From Ruegeria pomeroyi (lineage in GTDB: Bacteria; Pseudomonadota; Alphaproteobacteria; Rhodobacterales; Rhodobacteraceae): a DNA stretch of 64,000 bases. Below the pieces are notes generated by a model, which saw nothing but the letters and a program-made list of their open reading frames with translations, searched no databases and was not told the DNA's origin. This document shows, in pieces, positions 51,256 through 59,860 of the stretch. Position 1 is the first letter of the stretch. The number at the start of each line of letters is the position of its first letter. Location of the stretch: the NCBI RefSeq assembly GCF_021405525.1, contig NZ_JAGQAG010000002.1, positions 103,511 through 167,510 of the forward strand, given 5' to 3'. Both the position numbers and the translations under genes were made by a program.

Positions 51256-52272
51256 TCACGCGCCCAAGCTGTCGAGCATCCCCCTGGTATCAGGCATTCG
51301 GTTCAGCGAGTTGCCGATGTGTTCCCGCCAGCGCGGCCCAACCTCCAATGCGGTGGCATAGGCCCGAGCCAGATCATCGGGCCGGTCCTCGGCCATCGCT
51401 TCGATAAGGAAAGCCGCCTGCTCGCGGTCCTTCGCGGATTTCAGGCTTCCTGCCCCATCACGGCGCCGGTCGGCAATGATCAGTTTGTGGACTGCATAAC
51501 GCTCCGGGCGGGGCACCTGCACCAGAACGCCGGATCTATAGATCGCCGCCGCGTGGATCGGCTCAGCGATCAGGAAGTTGAGATAGTTCAGTCCTTGGGC
51601 GTTCACGCCCAAGGCTGGCAGATCACGGAGGGTCTCATCTCCGAACGCCGGTGTGAGAAACTCGACCAACTGGCCGCTGCCACCCTGGGTCCATCGCCAT
51701 GTCCGACCTTGGTCAAGAGATGGCATAGGATCGAATTTGAGCGCCGAGAACGTCTCGGCAAGACCCGGGTCGACCTGATCCTGCAACGCAACGCTGAGCT
51801 TCTCGAACTGCGCGATGTCGATGTCGCCAGTATTGGCCATACCGCCAATTGGCAGACGGATACCAAGCTCGCCTTCATAGAGGCGAAATGCATTGGTTCC
51901 GACGATGGTGCCACCCAACCGGAATGTCCCTACTGCGGCCATGGCCGACAGGATGGACCCGGTTGCCCGGTCGGTGGGGGTCATGCCTTCGGCGCGCAAG
52001 AGGCGGACAAGCCGAGACCGTTCCGCCTGCCGATCCTTGGCGGTCGAGCGCAGCTCCTCAATCCGGTTGATACGTGCACGCGTCTCGTCACTGTCCTCGC
52101 CGATATAGATGAAGCGCATCTCGGTGCCGACACGCCGGGCTGCGTACCAATAGGCCTTGTCGCCGCGCTCCTTGAGCGTGGGCTTGCCTTCGACACCGGA
52201 CAATGCGTCGTCCTTCAGAAGACGCACCAGGTCGGTATAGGCGCTCATCGCGATGCTGCTGAGTGGAGTCAT
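51256..52272 (-). CDS. GSU2403-type nucleotidyltransferase-fold protein
   Basis: Product of 338 aa; ATG 52272 has GGAA 8 nt upstream, while a much longer upstream frame reads only through intergenic DNA. It matches the GSU2403 family: YTDLVRLLKDDALSGVEGKPTLKERGDKAYWYAARRVGTEMRFIYIGEDSDETRARI, then a strand and loop FRLGGTIVGTNAFRLYEGELGIRLP and MANTGDIDIAQFE (the GDIDIA Asp pair fits a nucleotidyltransferase site). Nucleotidyltransferase-fold proteins are common toxins or conflict effectors on mobile elements; the reaction is not established. No cognate antitoxin is adjacent. Confidence 0.82.
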   Translation of the reverse strand: MTPLSSIAMSAYTDLVRLLKDDALSGVEGKPTLKERGDKAYWYAARRVGTEMRFIYIGEDSDETRARINRIEELRSTAKDRQAERSRLVRLLRAEGMTPTDRATGSILSAMAAVGTFRLGGTIVGTNAFRLYEGELGIRLPIGGMANTGDIDIAQFEKLSVALQDQVDPGLAETFSALKFDPMPSLDQGRTWRWTQGGSGQLVEFLTPAFGDETLRDLPALGVNAQGLNYLNFLIAEPIHAAAIYRSGVLVQVPRPERYAVHKLIIADRRRDGAGSLKSAKDREQAAFLIEAMAEDRPDDLARAYATALEVGPRWREHIGNSLNRMPDTRGMLDSLGA

Positions 52273-52376
52273 GCCAATCATTTCCAAGTTTTGCTTGGCA
52301 CACACATACCTGTCAAAACAAGAAAATGCTAGGCAAAGCAATTTGGGCCCCGCCACGCGCATGAGAAACGACGAAA

Positions 52377-52396
52377 GGGCCGCCCGAAGGCGACCC
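52377..52396 (-). terminator. UUCG-loop terminator after the DUF2493 gene
   Basis: On the - strand GGGTCGCC-TTCG-GGCGGCCC followed by TTTCG, 7 nt past the stop at 52404. It is almost the same sequence as 51225-51244, including flanking GACGAAAGG. Confidence 0.78.
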
Positions 52397-52403
52397 TCTC
52401 TCT

Positions 52404-53333
52404 TCAATCCTGCGACGCCTTCTTCGCCGGGTCCGCAACCCGCATGACCGTCAGGCCTTTCGCTTCCGCCTTCTGCCCGAGGTTCAGCGCGACCCCGTTG
52501 CCGCCGAAGAGCACAACCCCCGTCGCCGCGAACTTGTCGTCCAGCATCTCGTCGTTGCACTTGAACGGTGCCGCCCGCCCGTGTGCGGACCAGCGCGGAT
52601 CGAACCGCGCTTGTGCGACACCCCGTGCGCGCGCCCACCGAGCCGCAATCATCTCCGCCCCGTGCTTGCCACCCTTGTGGCAGAGGAAGATCTCCTGGTT
52701 GCGGTTCTGCTTGATTCGTTCGCGAACCTTGTCGAGCGTGTTGAAGATCACATCGACATCGGTCCAGTCTGTGGCACCCGAAACGATCAGGGGCACCCCC
52801 TCGACTTTCGACTTCTCGGCGGTTTCCCGATCATGCTGCTCGAGGAGCTGCCGCGCCTCGAAGACCGCACCGGTCTCTTGCGCCCGGACGCTTGCGCGAG
52901 ACCCGGCTGCCGGGATGAAGGCGTGACCGGTCTCGATCTCGTAGCATTCCGCCGCCGCCTCGCTCATCACCTCGATGGCGCTGATGATCTCGCGCAGCTG
53001 CAGAAAGCGGGCCTGCGCTTCTTCGAGCGCGGTCTCGGCGATCTCCGATCCGTCATGGGATTTTGCCAGCGCGCCGATCTTATCGGCGGTGCGGTCAACC
53101 TCCTTGCCAAGCGCCACCTTGCGCCGCTGCAGGATCGTGGCGAGCCCATGGGCCAGCGGTTCGATTTCTGCCTCTAGGCCGGTATTGCGCAATTGACCAA
53201 GCAGAGCCTCGAAGCTCTCGCGGATGATGCGGTCGGTCAGGACGTGATCCTCCGGGATCGGCAGCGATGCGTCCTTCTCGGTCATCCCGAAAAGCTCGAT
53301 GGTCTCGTAGGTGTTTGCGGTGTCGTAAGCCAT
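52404..53333 (-). CDS. DUF2493 (SLOG-type Rossmann) domain protein
   Basis: Product of 309 aa from ATG 53333 with GGAGA 8 nt upstream. The N-terminal 190 residues are helical (coiled) and the C-terminal 120 contain the DUF2493 signature: VPLIVSGATDWTDVDVIFNTLDKVRERI and IFLCHKGGKHGAEMIAARWARARGVAQARFDP. The SLOG superfamily binds nucleotide-derived ligands and is often found on plasmids and ICEs. Role here is unknown; it is a usual companion of the conjugative genes in this group of bacteria. Confidence 0.88.
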   Translation of the reverse strand: MAYDTANTYETIELFGMTEKDASLPIPEDHVLTDRIIRESFEALLGQLRNTGLEAEIEPLAHGLATILQRRKVALGKEVDRTADKIGALAKSHDGSEIAETALEEAQARFLQLREIISAIEVMSEAAAECYEIETGHAFIPAAGSRASVRAQETGAVFEARQLLEQHDRETAEKSKVEGVPLIVSGATDWTDVDVIFNTLDKVRERIKQNRNQEIFLCHKGGKHGAEMIAARWARARGVAQARFDPRWSAHGRAAPFKCNDEMLDDKFAATGVVLFGGNGVALNLGQKAEAKGLTVMRVADPAKKASQD

Positions 53334-53958
53334 GTCTGGTCTCCAGTGTTCGGTTCCAAGGCCACCACGTGAGTGTGGGGGCATGGCCGAATGCCTGGTT
53401 TCCGAATCTGCCCGGGTCAGGGACGGCGCAGCCGCCGGCTTGCCGGGCGCAAAAGTTTTCTGCGCGCAGCACCCGACACACGCGCACCCTCACGCACGGG
53501 ACCGCCCCGCCCCACACGCCCCGCCCTCGCCGAAAAGTTTTGCGATCCTTGAGGCGGGTTGATTTGGGGGCCATCCGGAGGATATGCTTCCGCGCTCATG
53601 TGTGTGTGTTTTGACGGTAGGTTTGCCCGACCCGAGCAGGCAAACGGCCCGACCGGACGCGGGAGACGGATGAAGCGGCGGGATCGTTTTGCCCCGCAAA
53701 ACAGACCAGAGCGCAATCCGGCGGAGCGGCCGGGGAGGAACGTGCTCGCGAGGCGGGCAAACCGGGATGCCGAGTGCGACGCCGCGGTGAGGCCGCATGG
53801 CCGAATGCGCGACGGACCGAAGGGCCGTTCTCCCCTGCGACTTGGCGTACCGAGCTGGGGAGGCCGTAAGGCTATCGACGCGCTACGCCTTGTCGGCCTG
53901 CACGGCTTGCCAAAAATTGCAATACTTGGTAGTCTATTGGAGCACCAAGGAGTTTGCC
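53334..53958. other. GC-rich gene-free region
   Basis: About 625 bp between divergent DUF2493 (-) and the toxin-antitoxin pair (+). No supported gene. The 14-mer GCATGGCCGAATGC occurs at 53381-53394 and 53795-53808, a direct repeat framing most of the region. The promoter of the toxin-antitoxin operon should lie near 53915-53945. Confidence 0.55.
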
Positions 53959-54234
53959 ATGAGCGTTCAAAAGCAATCTGTCAGCTTTACCGACACCGCC
54001 TACACCTTCGCAAAGGAACTGGTCGAAGCGGGCGAGTATCCGAACATGAGCGCGGCGGTCTCGGGTGAATTGGCGAAGGCCAAGGCAGAGCGGGATCGTG
54101 AACGGTCATTGTTTGAAGCTGAATTGGAGCGTCGACTGTCCCTGCCTCTCGATCAATGGGAACCCGTCGGCGAAGCCTACAACGTCACTTCAGGCGCACG
54201 GGCCCATCTTGCCGCGATGGCTCAGAAGACCTGA
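53959..54234 (+). CDS. ParD-like antitoxin
   Basis: Product of 91 aa from ATG 53959 with AGGAG 7 nt upstream. The sequence SVQKQSVSFTDTAYTFAKELVEAGEYPNMSAAVSGELAKAKAERD fits the ribbon-helix-helix N-terminus and linker of ParD-type antitoxins; the acidic C-terminal part RSLFEAELERRLSLPLDQWEP would wrap the toxin. It is coupled to the toxin gene by a one-base stop/start overlap. Confidence 0.87.
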   Translation: MSVQKQSVSFTDTAYTFAKELVEAGEYPNMSAAVSGELAKAKAERDRERSLFEAELERRLSLPLDQWEPVGEAYNVTSGARAHLAAMAQKT

Positions 54235-54566
54235 TGCGTTTTATCAGGCATCCGTTCTTTGAACGGGACCTTATCGGTATCGTTGATCATATTGTCGACG
54301 TGACTGACGGTGACGTTGCTGCAGCAAGCCGCAGGCTCGATGAAATCGATACCCTTATCCAGAAGATTGTCGAAAACCCAAAATCCGGTGCTCGCCTCAG
54401 CGGCAAGCTGGACGGATGGCTCGTGCGCCATGGCGGAGCAGGTCACCGACTGACCATCGTATTCAAACCGGATTTAGATGCGGGGCATATTTATCTCGCT
54501 CTCGTTGCATTCGGCGGTCGGGACTGGATGAGGATCGCGTCGGCAAGACATGTGTTCGCAGACTAA
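54234..54566 (+). CDS. ParE/RelE-family toxin
   Basis: Product of 110 aa. RHPFFERDLIGIVDHIVDVTDGDVAAASRRLDEIDTLIQKIVENPKSG is the ParE helical hairpin, and YLALVAFGGRDWMRIAS the C-terminal strand. ParE toxins inhibit gyrase; RelE relatives cleave mRNA, and sequence alone does not decide. The pair probably stabilises the mobile element. Confidence 0.88.
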   Translation: MRFIRHPFFERDLIGIVDHIVDVTDGDVAAASRRLDEIDTLIQKIVENPKSGARLSGKLDGWLVRHGGAGHRLTIVFKPDLDAGHIYLALVAFGGRDWMRIASARHVFAD

Positions 54567-54800
54567 CTTCAAAGCCAGCTATTACAATAAATACCAAGAC
54601 CAGACCTTCGCTGCGCTCGAGCTGAAGAGGAAAGATGCGGAACTCTGCCGACATTGCCGTTTCCGGTGTTTGCTGACGCGGCATTTCCTCGAAAACGCAG
54701 TAGGTTTTTCGCTGCGATGCAGCCCTTGTCGCCAGAGCAGTCATTGTAGATCGCGGTGCGGTGGCGAGCGGAACTGTTGTTTGCAGCGGAAAAGCTCTTG
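54567..54800. other. Short gene-free stretch carrying repeat A
   Basis: No gene is supported. It contains the second copy of repeat A at 54711-54745 and may include the right limit of the mobile region, as catabolic genes resume immediately after. Confidence 0.5.
54711..54745. repeat. Intergenic repeat A, copy 2
   Basis: Matches 7242-7276 at 30 of 35 positions, with GCTGCG at one end and GTCATT at the other. Confidence 0.45.
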
Positions 54801-55715
54801 TTACTTCGGGTCGGTCAAGAACTCCAAAAGTCTTCTGGCGTTGTGGGGCAATGTCGTGCCCTTCGGGTAGCATAGGTGATACGATTTCCTGGTTTCCAAA
54901 CTCATGGTGCCGACTCGTGCCAATGCACCCTCGTCAAGTTCCTGTTGCATCATTGGCAGGTGCAGGAGTGCAACGCCTTCTCCTTTCCGCGCCATGGCGA
55001 CGGACTCGATGTAACTGTCGCATTGAAGGACCGGCCAGTTTTTGATCTCGGAGTTCCAGAGCTGCTTCAAACATAGTTGCCAGTTTATCCAGTCGGGGTT
55101 CATATTCACGTACTCAAGCAATGGCGGCCCGTCCGGCAGCGGGTCGCGGCCCGAAAACATACCTCTGTGATCTGCTGCTTTGGCAACTTCCGGCGCGGCA
55201 GCCGCGATCAATTCGCAGTCGAAGATCTTTACGCATTCCAGATCAGGTACGTCACCGTCGCAGAACAGGACAACCAGATCGTGTGAGCCCGATGTGAGTT
55301 CGGTGGTGCTGTCTGTGGTCGTCACGCAGACGTTGCACGCACTTTCGCTGCGAGAAAATGCCTTAAGGCGGTCGTAGAGCCAATACATGGATATTGTTGT
55401 GCTGGACGCTATGCGGACCGCCGGTTCCTCCGGGGCCTTGATCTTGCGCACCGCATGATCAAGGAAGTCGAGCGCAACCTCGACGTCCGACGCAAATTCC
55501 TTGCCAGCACTGCTGATCTTCAGATTTCGTCCGTCTCTGGAGAACAGCTTGACGCCGAGCCAATTCTCGAGCCGGTGGATGCGCTTGCTGATTGCGGCTT
55601 GGGTCACAAACATCTCTTCGGCGGCAACGGTGAGGCTCTTGTTGCGCGCAGCGGCCAAGAAAAAGACAAGGTTGTCGAGTGGCGGCAGTGATTTTCGATA
55701 ATTTTTCATTCCCAT
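54801..55715 (-). CDS. LysR-family transcriptional regulator
   Basis: Product of 304 aa. The N-terminal winged helix is clear: LPPLDNLVFFLAAARNKSLTVAAEEMFVTQAAISKRIHRLENWLGVKLFSRDGRNLKISSAG, residues 9-70 or so, with the standard AAISKRI recognition helix. The rest is the periplasmic-binding-like effector domain. It is divergent from the peptide-type binding-protein gene at 55884; the 168-bp gap should contain its binding sites. It probably activates the operon 55884-61399 in response to substrate. Confidence 0.94.
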   Translation of the reverse strand: MGMKNYRKSLPPLDNLVFFLAAARNKSLTVAAEEMFVTQAAISKRIHRLENWLGVKLFSRDGRNLKISSAGKEFASDVEVALDFLDHAVRKIKAPEEPAVRIASSTTISMYWLYDRLKAFSRSESACNVCVTTTDSTTELTSGSHDLVVLFCDGDVPDLECVKIFDCELIAAAAPEVAKAADHRGMFSGRDPLPDGPPLLEYVNMNPDWINWQLCLKQLWNSEIKNWPVLQCDSYIESVAMARKGEGVALLHLPMMQQELDEGALARVGTMSLETRKSYHLCYPKGTTLPHNARRLLEFLTDPK

Positions 55716-55883
55716 TGGTTATGGGTATTGTGGACAAAATTCAACGTTCTCCGCCTTGAGCACTCGGATTACGCTTAGCCAATAGATGTCAGCGCGCGGC
55801 TTGCATGGGGAAAGAGACGTGACCGAAAATCACGCGACATTCTCAAAAGTAATACAATAGTTTGGCCGCCAAGGGAGGAGAAC

Positions 55884-57521
55884 ATGGCAATGACGAAAGG
55901 AAAGGTAAAGCACCCGGTACTGCAGCAAGCAATTCAGGATATCCAAGCTGACAAGATCGACCGCCGGGAGTTCCTGGCCATAGCAAGTACCTTCGGCGCG
56001 AGTTCAGCGTTCGCATACGGTGTGCTTGGGCAGCCGCTGCCTGCAATGGCGCAAGAAACTCCCAAGCAAGGCGGTGTTCTCAAGATTGGGATGTTGATCT
56101 TTGATCTGAAGGACCCGCGAACATTCGACCAGGCGGAAATGGGCAACGTCGCTCGCCAATTCCTTGAACCCCTTGTGCGTTGGGACATGGATTTCACCTT
56201 CAAACCGATGCTGCTTGAGAGCTGGGATGTCTCCGACGATGCCAAGACCTACACGCTGAACGTTCGCAAAGGCGTGAAATGGAACAATGGCGATGCTTTC
56301 ACCGCAGATGACGTGGTCTTCAATATCACCCGTTGGTGTGACGGGAATGCCGAAGGCAACTCCATGGCCGGACGAATGGCGGCCCTGATCAATCCGGAAA
56401 CCAAGCAGGCAAGCGCGGGTGCCATCGAGAAAATCGATGCGCACACCGTCCGGCTGAACCTGAACCGCCCGGACATCACCATTATTCCTGGCATGTCGGA
56501 CTACCCGGCCCTGATCGTTCATCGGGACTATGATCCAGCAGTTGGCCTGAAGAATGCGCCAGTCGGAACCGGCCCGTTCGAGCTTGTGAGCTATGAGGTC
56601 GGCGGATCCGCAGTAGTCAAGCGCCGCGAGAATGGCAGCTGGTGGGGTGGTGATATCTATCTGGATGGGGTTGAATTCATCGACTACGGCACCGATCCGG
56701 CCGCGACGGTAGCCGCCTTCGAAGCAGGAGAAATCCATGTCAATGACTGGACGAACGCCGAGTTCGTCGAGGTCATGGATGGGTTGGGCCTTGTGCGGAA
56801 AGACAAGGCGACCGCCAACACGATCGTGGCGCGTATGCGTCCGGAGAACGCGCCCTACAACGACCAGCGGGTCCGCAATGCCGTTCAGCTCGCGGTGGAC
56901 AATGCCGTTATCCTCGAGCTGGGATATGCGGGTCACGGAGCAGTTGGCGAAAACCATCATGTCGGCCCCATGCACCCGGAATACGCGGAACTGCCCAAAA
57001 TCGGGCAGGATGCGGAAAAGGCGAGGTCACTGCTGGAGGAAGCGGGGCATAGCGGGACGGAATTCGAACTGATTTCCGTGAGTGGCGACTGGCGCTCGAC
57101 CACATCCGACGCAATTGCGGCGCAAATGCGCGATGCCGGGTTCCAGGTCAAGCGCACAGTGCTGCCTAGCGAGTCGTTCTGGAACAACTGGACGGGATAC
57201 GACTTTTCAACGACCAACTGGGGGGCCCGGCCACTTGGCGTTCAGGTTCTTGGTCTGGCATACCGCTCGGGCGAGGCGTGGAATGAATCCGGGCATGCCA
57301 ATCCTGACTTCGATGCCAAGCTGGACGAAGCCGTCGGAACTTTCGATGCCGACAAGCGGCGGGGAACGATGTCGGAATTGCAAGCCATGTTGCAATCCAG
57401 CGGTGCGATAGTTCAACCATTCTGGATGAACGAGTTCCTGCACCACGTTCCTGCCGTCAAGAATTATGAACGGCACCAGTTCCGCGAAATCCATCTTGAG
57501 AACGTCTGGATCGACGCGTGA
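55884..57521 (+). CDS. Tat-exported substrate-binding protein (SBP_bac_5, oligopeptide/nickel type)
   Basis: Product of 545 aa with GGGAGGAG upstream of the ATG. Residues 24-36 ([13 protein letters not shown]) are a twin-arginine signal, with cleavage after AMA near residue 56, so it is exported folded. The body is a DppA/OppA-like protein: [41 protein letters not shown]. No permease or ATPase genes follow, so it must use a transporter encoded elsewhere or be a scavenging form. Its place before an enzyme set suggests it binds the substrate of those enzymes. Confidence 0.92.
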   Translation: MAMTKGKVKHPVLQQAIQDIQADKIDRREFLAIASTFGASSAFAYGVLGQPLPAMAQETPKQGGVLKIGMLIFDLKDPRTFDQAEMGNVARQFLEPLVRWDMDFTFKPMLLESWDVSDDAKTYTLNVRKGVKWNNGDAFTADDVVFNITRWCDGNAEGNSMAGRMAALINPETKQASAGAIEKIDAHTVRLNLNRPDITIIPGMSDYPALIVHRDYDPAVGLKNAPVGTGPFELVSYEVGGSAVVKRRENGSWWGGDIYLDGVEFIDYGTDPAATVAAFEAGEIHVNDWTNAEFVEVMDGLGLVRKDKATANTIVARMRPENAPYNDQRVRNAVQLAVDNAVILELGYAGHGAVGENHHVGPMHPEYAELPKIGQDAEKARSLLEEAGHSGTEFELISVSGDWRSTTSDAIAAQMRDAGFQVKRTVLPSESFWNNWTGYDFSTTNWGARPLGVQVLGLAYRSGEAWNESGHANPDFDAKLDEAVGTFDADKRRGTMSELQAMLQSSGAIVQPFWMNEFLHHVPAVKNYERHQFREIHLENVWIDA

Positions 57522-57582
57522 GCGTGCTTCAAGCAGCTGACTTCTTGAGGCCGTAAGCAACAGAGGCTGGCAGGTCCTGGAG

Positions 57583-57616
57583 CGGCAGGTCCGAGCAGAA
57601 CTGCTCTGGCCTGCCG
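57583..57616 (+). terminator. Long hairpin after the binding-protein gene
   Basis: CGGCAGGTCCGAGCAG (57583-57598) and CTGCTCTGGCCTGCCG (57601-57616) pair almost fully, 16-bp arms with one G-U and one mismatch, AA between. It lies 61 nt after the stop at 57521 and before the dehydrogenase gene; no T-run follows, so attenuation or mRNA protection is likely. Confidence 0.55.
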
Positions 57617-57686
57617 GTTTGCGCAAAATCGATCAAGGCCCGGCGCTGCCTCAAGACAACGGCACGCCTTTCTATTGGAGTTTCAG

Positions 57687-58694
57687 TTGGCACAAAATGT
57701 TGTCCTCACGTCTGACGAAGCTCGTGATCTTATCCGCAACGCGCTGATCGGTAGTGGCACTTCACCCGAGAATGCAGGTTACTTCACCGAAGGCATACTC
57801 GATACCGAACTTTCCGGCCTCGAAGGGCACGGGTTCTACTGGCTGCAATACTATTGTGCCCATCTGCGCAGCGGGAAGGTGGATGGAACGGCTGTCCCTC
57901 AGGTCGAAGCCCTGTCCGACACCAGCTTTCGGGTGGACGCGCGGCATGGGTTTGCCCATCCGGCGATTGAGACCGGTTTCAAACATCTGATCCCAGCGGC
58001 CAAAGCGCATGGCGTTGCGGCGATGGGTGTCTACAATTCCTATAACGCCGCCACGCTGGGGTTTCACACCGGGTACCTGGCGCGTGCTGGCCTGCTGGCC
58101 ATCGGTGCAACCAATGCTGTTCCTACCGTTGCGCCGGTCGGTGGCAAGACCCCGATCATCGGCACCAACCCCATTTCCTATGCAGTGCCTGCTCCGAATG
58201 GCGAAATCGCCTTTCTGGTCGACCAATCCGCAACGCAGGTGGCCTGGACATCCGTAAAGCGTGCCGCCGAAGCCGGTGAGCCGATCCCGCTTGGCTGGGC
58301 GCTTGACGCAGACGGCAACCCAACGACGGATGCAGAGGCCGGGCTAGCCGGGTCGATGGCGCCTGCCGGCGGGGTCAAAGGGTTCAGCATCGGGCTACTG
58401 GTCGAGGTTCTATGCGCCGCCCTCGCAGGGGGCAAGCTGGGACCGGATCAGGGGTCTTTCACTGACGATGACGGCAAACCCATCGACAATGGGCAGTTCT
58501 TTATTGCCCTTGATCCGCAAAAGTTCTCCGGCGGGGCTTTCGATCTAACGATCACCACGTTGATGGCGTCGATCACCGAACAGGAGGGCGCACGGCTGCC
58601 CAATGCACGGCGTGAGGCAAACAAAGTGCGCTTGGCCGAGGAAGGCTTGAAGCTGGAATACAATCTTTACAAGAAATTGGAGGCTTTCACATGA
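57687..58694 (+). CDS. Ldh-family (malate/L-lactate/ureidoglycolate-type) dehydrogenase
   Basis: NAD(P)-dependent oxidoreductase of 335 aa. TTG 57687 has GGAG 6 nt upstream; TTG 57675 lies before that site. Family features are GHGFYWLQYYCAHLR near the start, AHGVAAMGVYNSYNAATLGFHTGYLARAGL, NAVPTVAPVGGKTPIIGTNPISYAVP and GGVKGFSIGLLVEVL. Members reduce or oxidise 2-oxo/2-hydroxy acids, imino acids included (delta1-piperideine-2-carboxylate reductase type). It overlaps the next gene by 4 nt, so the two likely share a pathway. Confidence 0.9.
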   Translation: MAQNVVLTSDEARDLIRNALIGSGTSPENAGYFTEGILDTELSGLEGHGFYWLQYYCAHLRSGKVDGTAVPQVEALSDTSFRVDARHGFAHPAIETGFKHLIPAAKAHGVAAMGVYNSYNAATLGFHTGYLARAGLLAIGATNAVPTVAPVGGKTPIIGTNPISYAVPAPNGEIAFLVDQSATQVAWTSVKRAAEAGEPIPLGWALDADGNPTTDAEAGLAGSMAPAGGVKGFSIGLLVEVLCAALAGGKLGPDQGSFTDDDGKPIDNGQFFIALDPQKFSGGAFDLTITTLMASITEQEGARLPNARREANKVRLAEEGLKLEYNLYKKLEAFT

Positions 58695-59824
58695 GCGTCA
58701 CCATCAAAGACGTCAAGGTTACCCCTTTGGCATTTCCTTTGAAGCAACCCTACATCTGGTCACAATCGATGCTAGAGCATTTCATGGTGAACCTGATCGA
58801 GGTCACGGCTTCGGACGGGACAACCGGCTACGGCGAGTGCGCGGTTGGGCCCGATCAAATCGGAACCATGCACATCCTCAACCGGCTGAAAAAGGGTTTT
58901 CTCGACGAGAACCCTTACGATTGGGTTGCCCTCAAAGACCGTATCTTTGCCGATACCTATATCGGCCAGGCGATCTGGACCATGCGCGCCTATAACCAGA
59001 TGATGACCGGGTTTGATTTTGCAATTCTTGACCTGATCGGCAAGCTCGACAAACGCCCTATCCATCAGGTTATGGGCGGTGCCCACCGTGAAAAAGTAGG
59101 ATATTTCTTCTTTCTGCAAGGAGGCACCGCAGAAGCACTGGCACGCCATGCCGCTGAGGGGGCCGAGGCAGGCGAGCGTATCTTCTACATGAAGGTCGGA
59201 CGCGGAGAAGCTTTGGATATCGAAATGGTGCGCGCCGTCCGGGCCGAAATCGGCGATGCGCGCCTGCGTCTTGACGCGAATGAAGCCTGGGACATTCAGC
59301 AAGCCATTCGCATGTGCCGGAAGCTGGAACCTTTCGACATCGACTTCCTCGAACAACCGACCCCCTGCTGGTCAATCGACGCACTTGCACAGGTGCGAAA
59401 CTCCGTCGGAATCCCGATTGTTGCGGATCAGTCCGCCTTCACGATCTATGACGTGTACGAGATTTGTCAGAAGCGCGCGGCTGATATGATTTGTATCGGC
59501 CCCGTCGAAACCGGTGGGATTCAGCCGATGCTGAAAGCGGCGGCGATTGCCGAGGCGGCAGGACTGAAAATCTGCATTCACAGCTCCTTCTCCACGGGCA
59601 TCACGACAAGCGCCGAGTATCAGATCGGAAAATTGGTCCCCAATCTGGACGACGGGAACCAGATCATGTGCCAGCTTCTGAAACAAGACATAGTGGCGTC
59701 TCCAGCATTCGCACCAAAACAAGGCTGGATGCATTTGCCTGACGCTCCGGGTCTAGGCATCACGCTGGATGAAGGCGTGCTGCAAACGGCGCGAGACGCC
59801 TTCCGCGATATTGCCTCGTCTTGA
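58691..59824 (+). CDS. Mandelate racemase/muconate lactonizing enzyme family protein
   Basis: Enolase-superfamily enzyme of 377 aa. Metal ligands are Asp195 (LRLDANEAW), Glu221 (FLEQP) and Asp246 (VADQSAF). The lysine motif after strand two reads Y-M-K (166-168), so the second, catalytic Lys168 is kept and the first is Tyr. On the other face there is no MLE-type Lys, but Asp265 and His297 (KICIHSSF) match the mandelate-racemase dyad. It should abstract a proton alpha to a carboxylate, as racemase, epimerase or dehydratase. Substrate unknown; neighbours suggest an N-methylated hydroxy or amino acid. Confidence 0.9.
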   Translation: MSVTIKDVKVTPLAFPLKQPYIWSQSMLEHFMVNLIEVTASDGTTGYGECAVGPDQIGTMHILNRLKKGFLDENPYDWVALKDRIFADTYIGQAIWTMRAYNQMMTGFDFAILDLIGKLDKRPIHQVMGGAHREKVGYFFFLQGGTAEALARHAAEGAEAGERIFYMKVGRGEALDIEMVRAVRAEIGDARLRLDANEAWDIQQAIRMCRKLEPFDIDFLEQPTPCWSIDALAQVRNSVGIPIVADQSAFTIYDVYEICQKRAADMICIGPVETGGIQPMLKAAAIAEAAGLKICIHSSFSTGITTSAEYQIGKLVPNLDDGNQIMCQLLKQDIVASPAFAPKQGWMHLPDAPGLGITLDEGVLQTARDAFRDIASS

Positions 59825-59860
59825 AGCCTTTGTTCAGCCGAGCCCGGGAAACAAACCGAT

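Noticed and set aside
52282..52638. N-terminal extension of the GSU2403-type protein
   Set aside because: The added 119 residues are Arg/Gly-rich shadow sequence antisense to the DUF2493 gene end and terminator.
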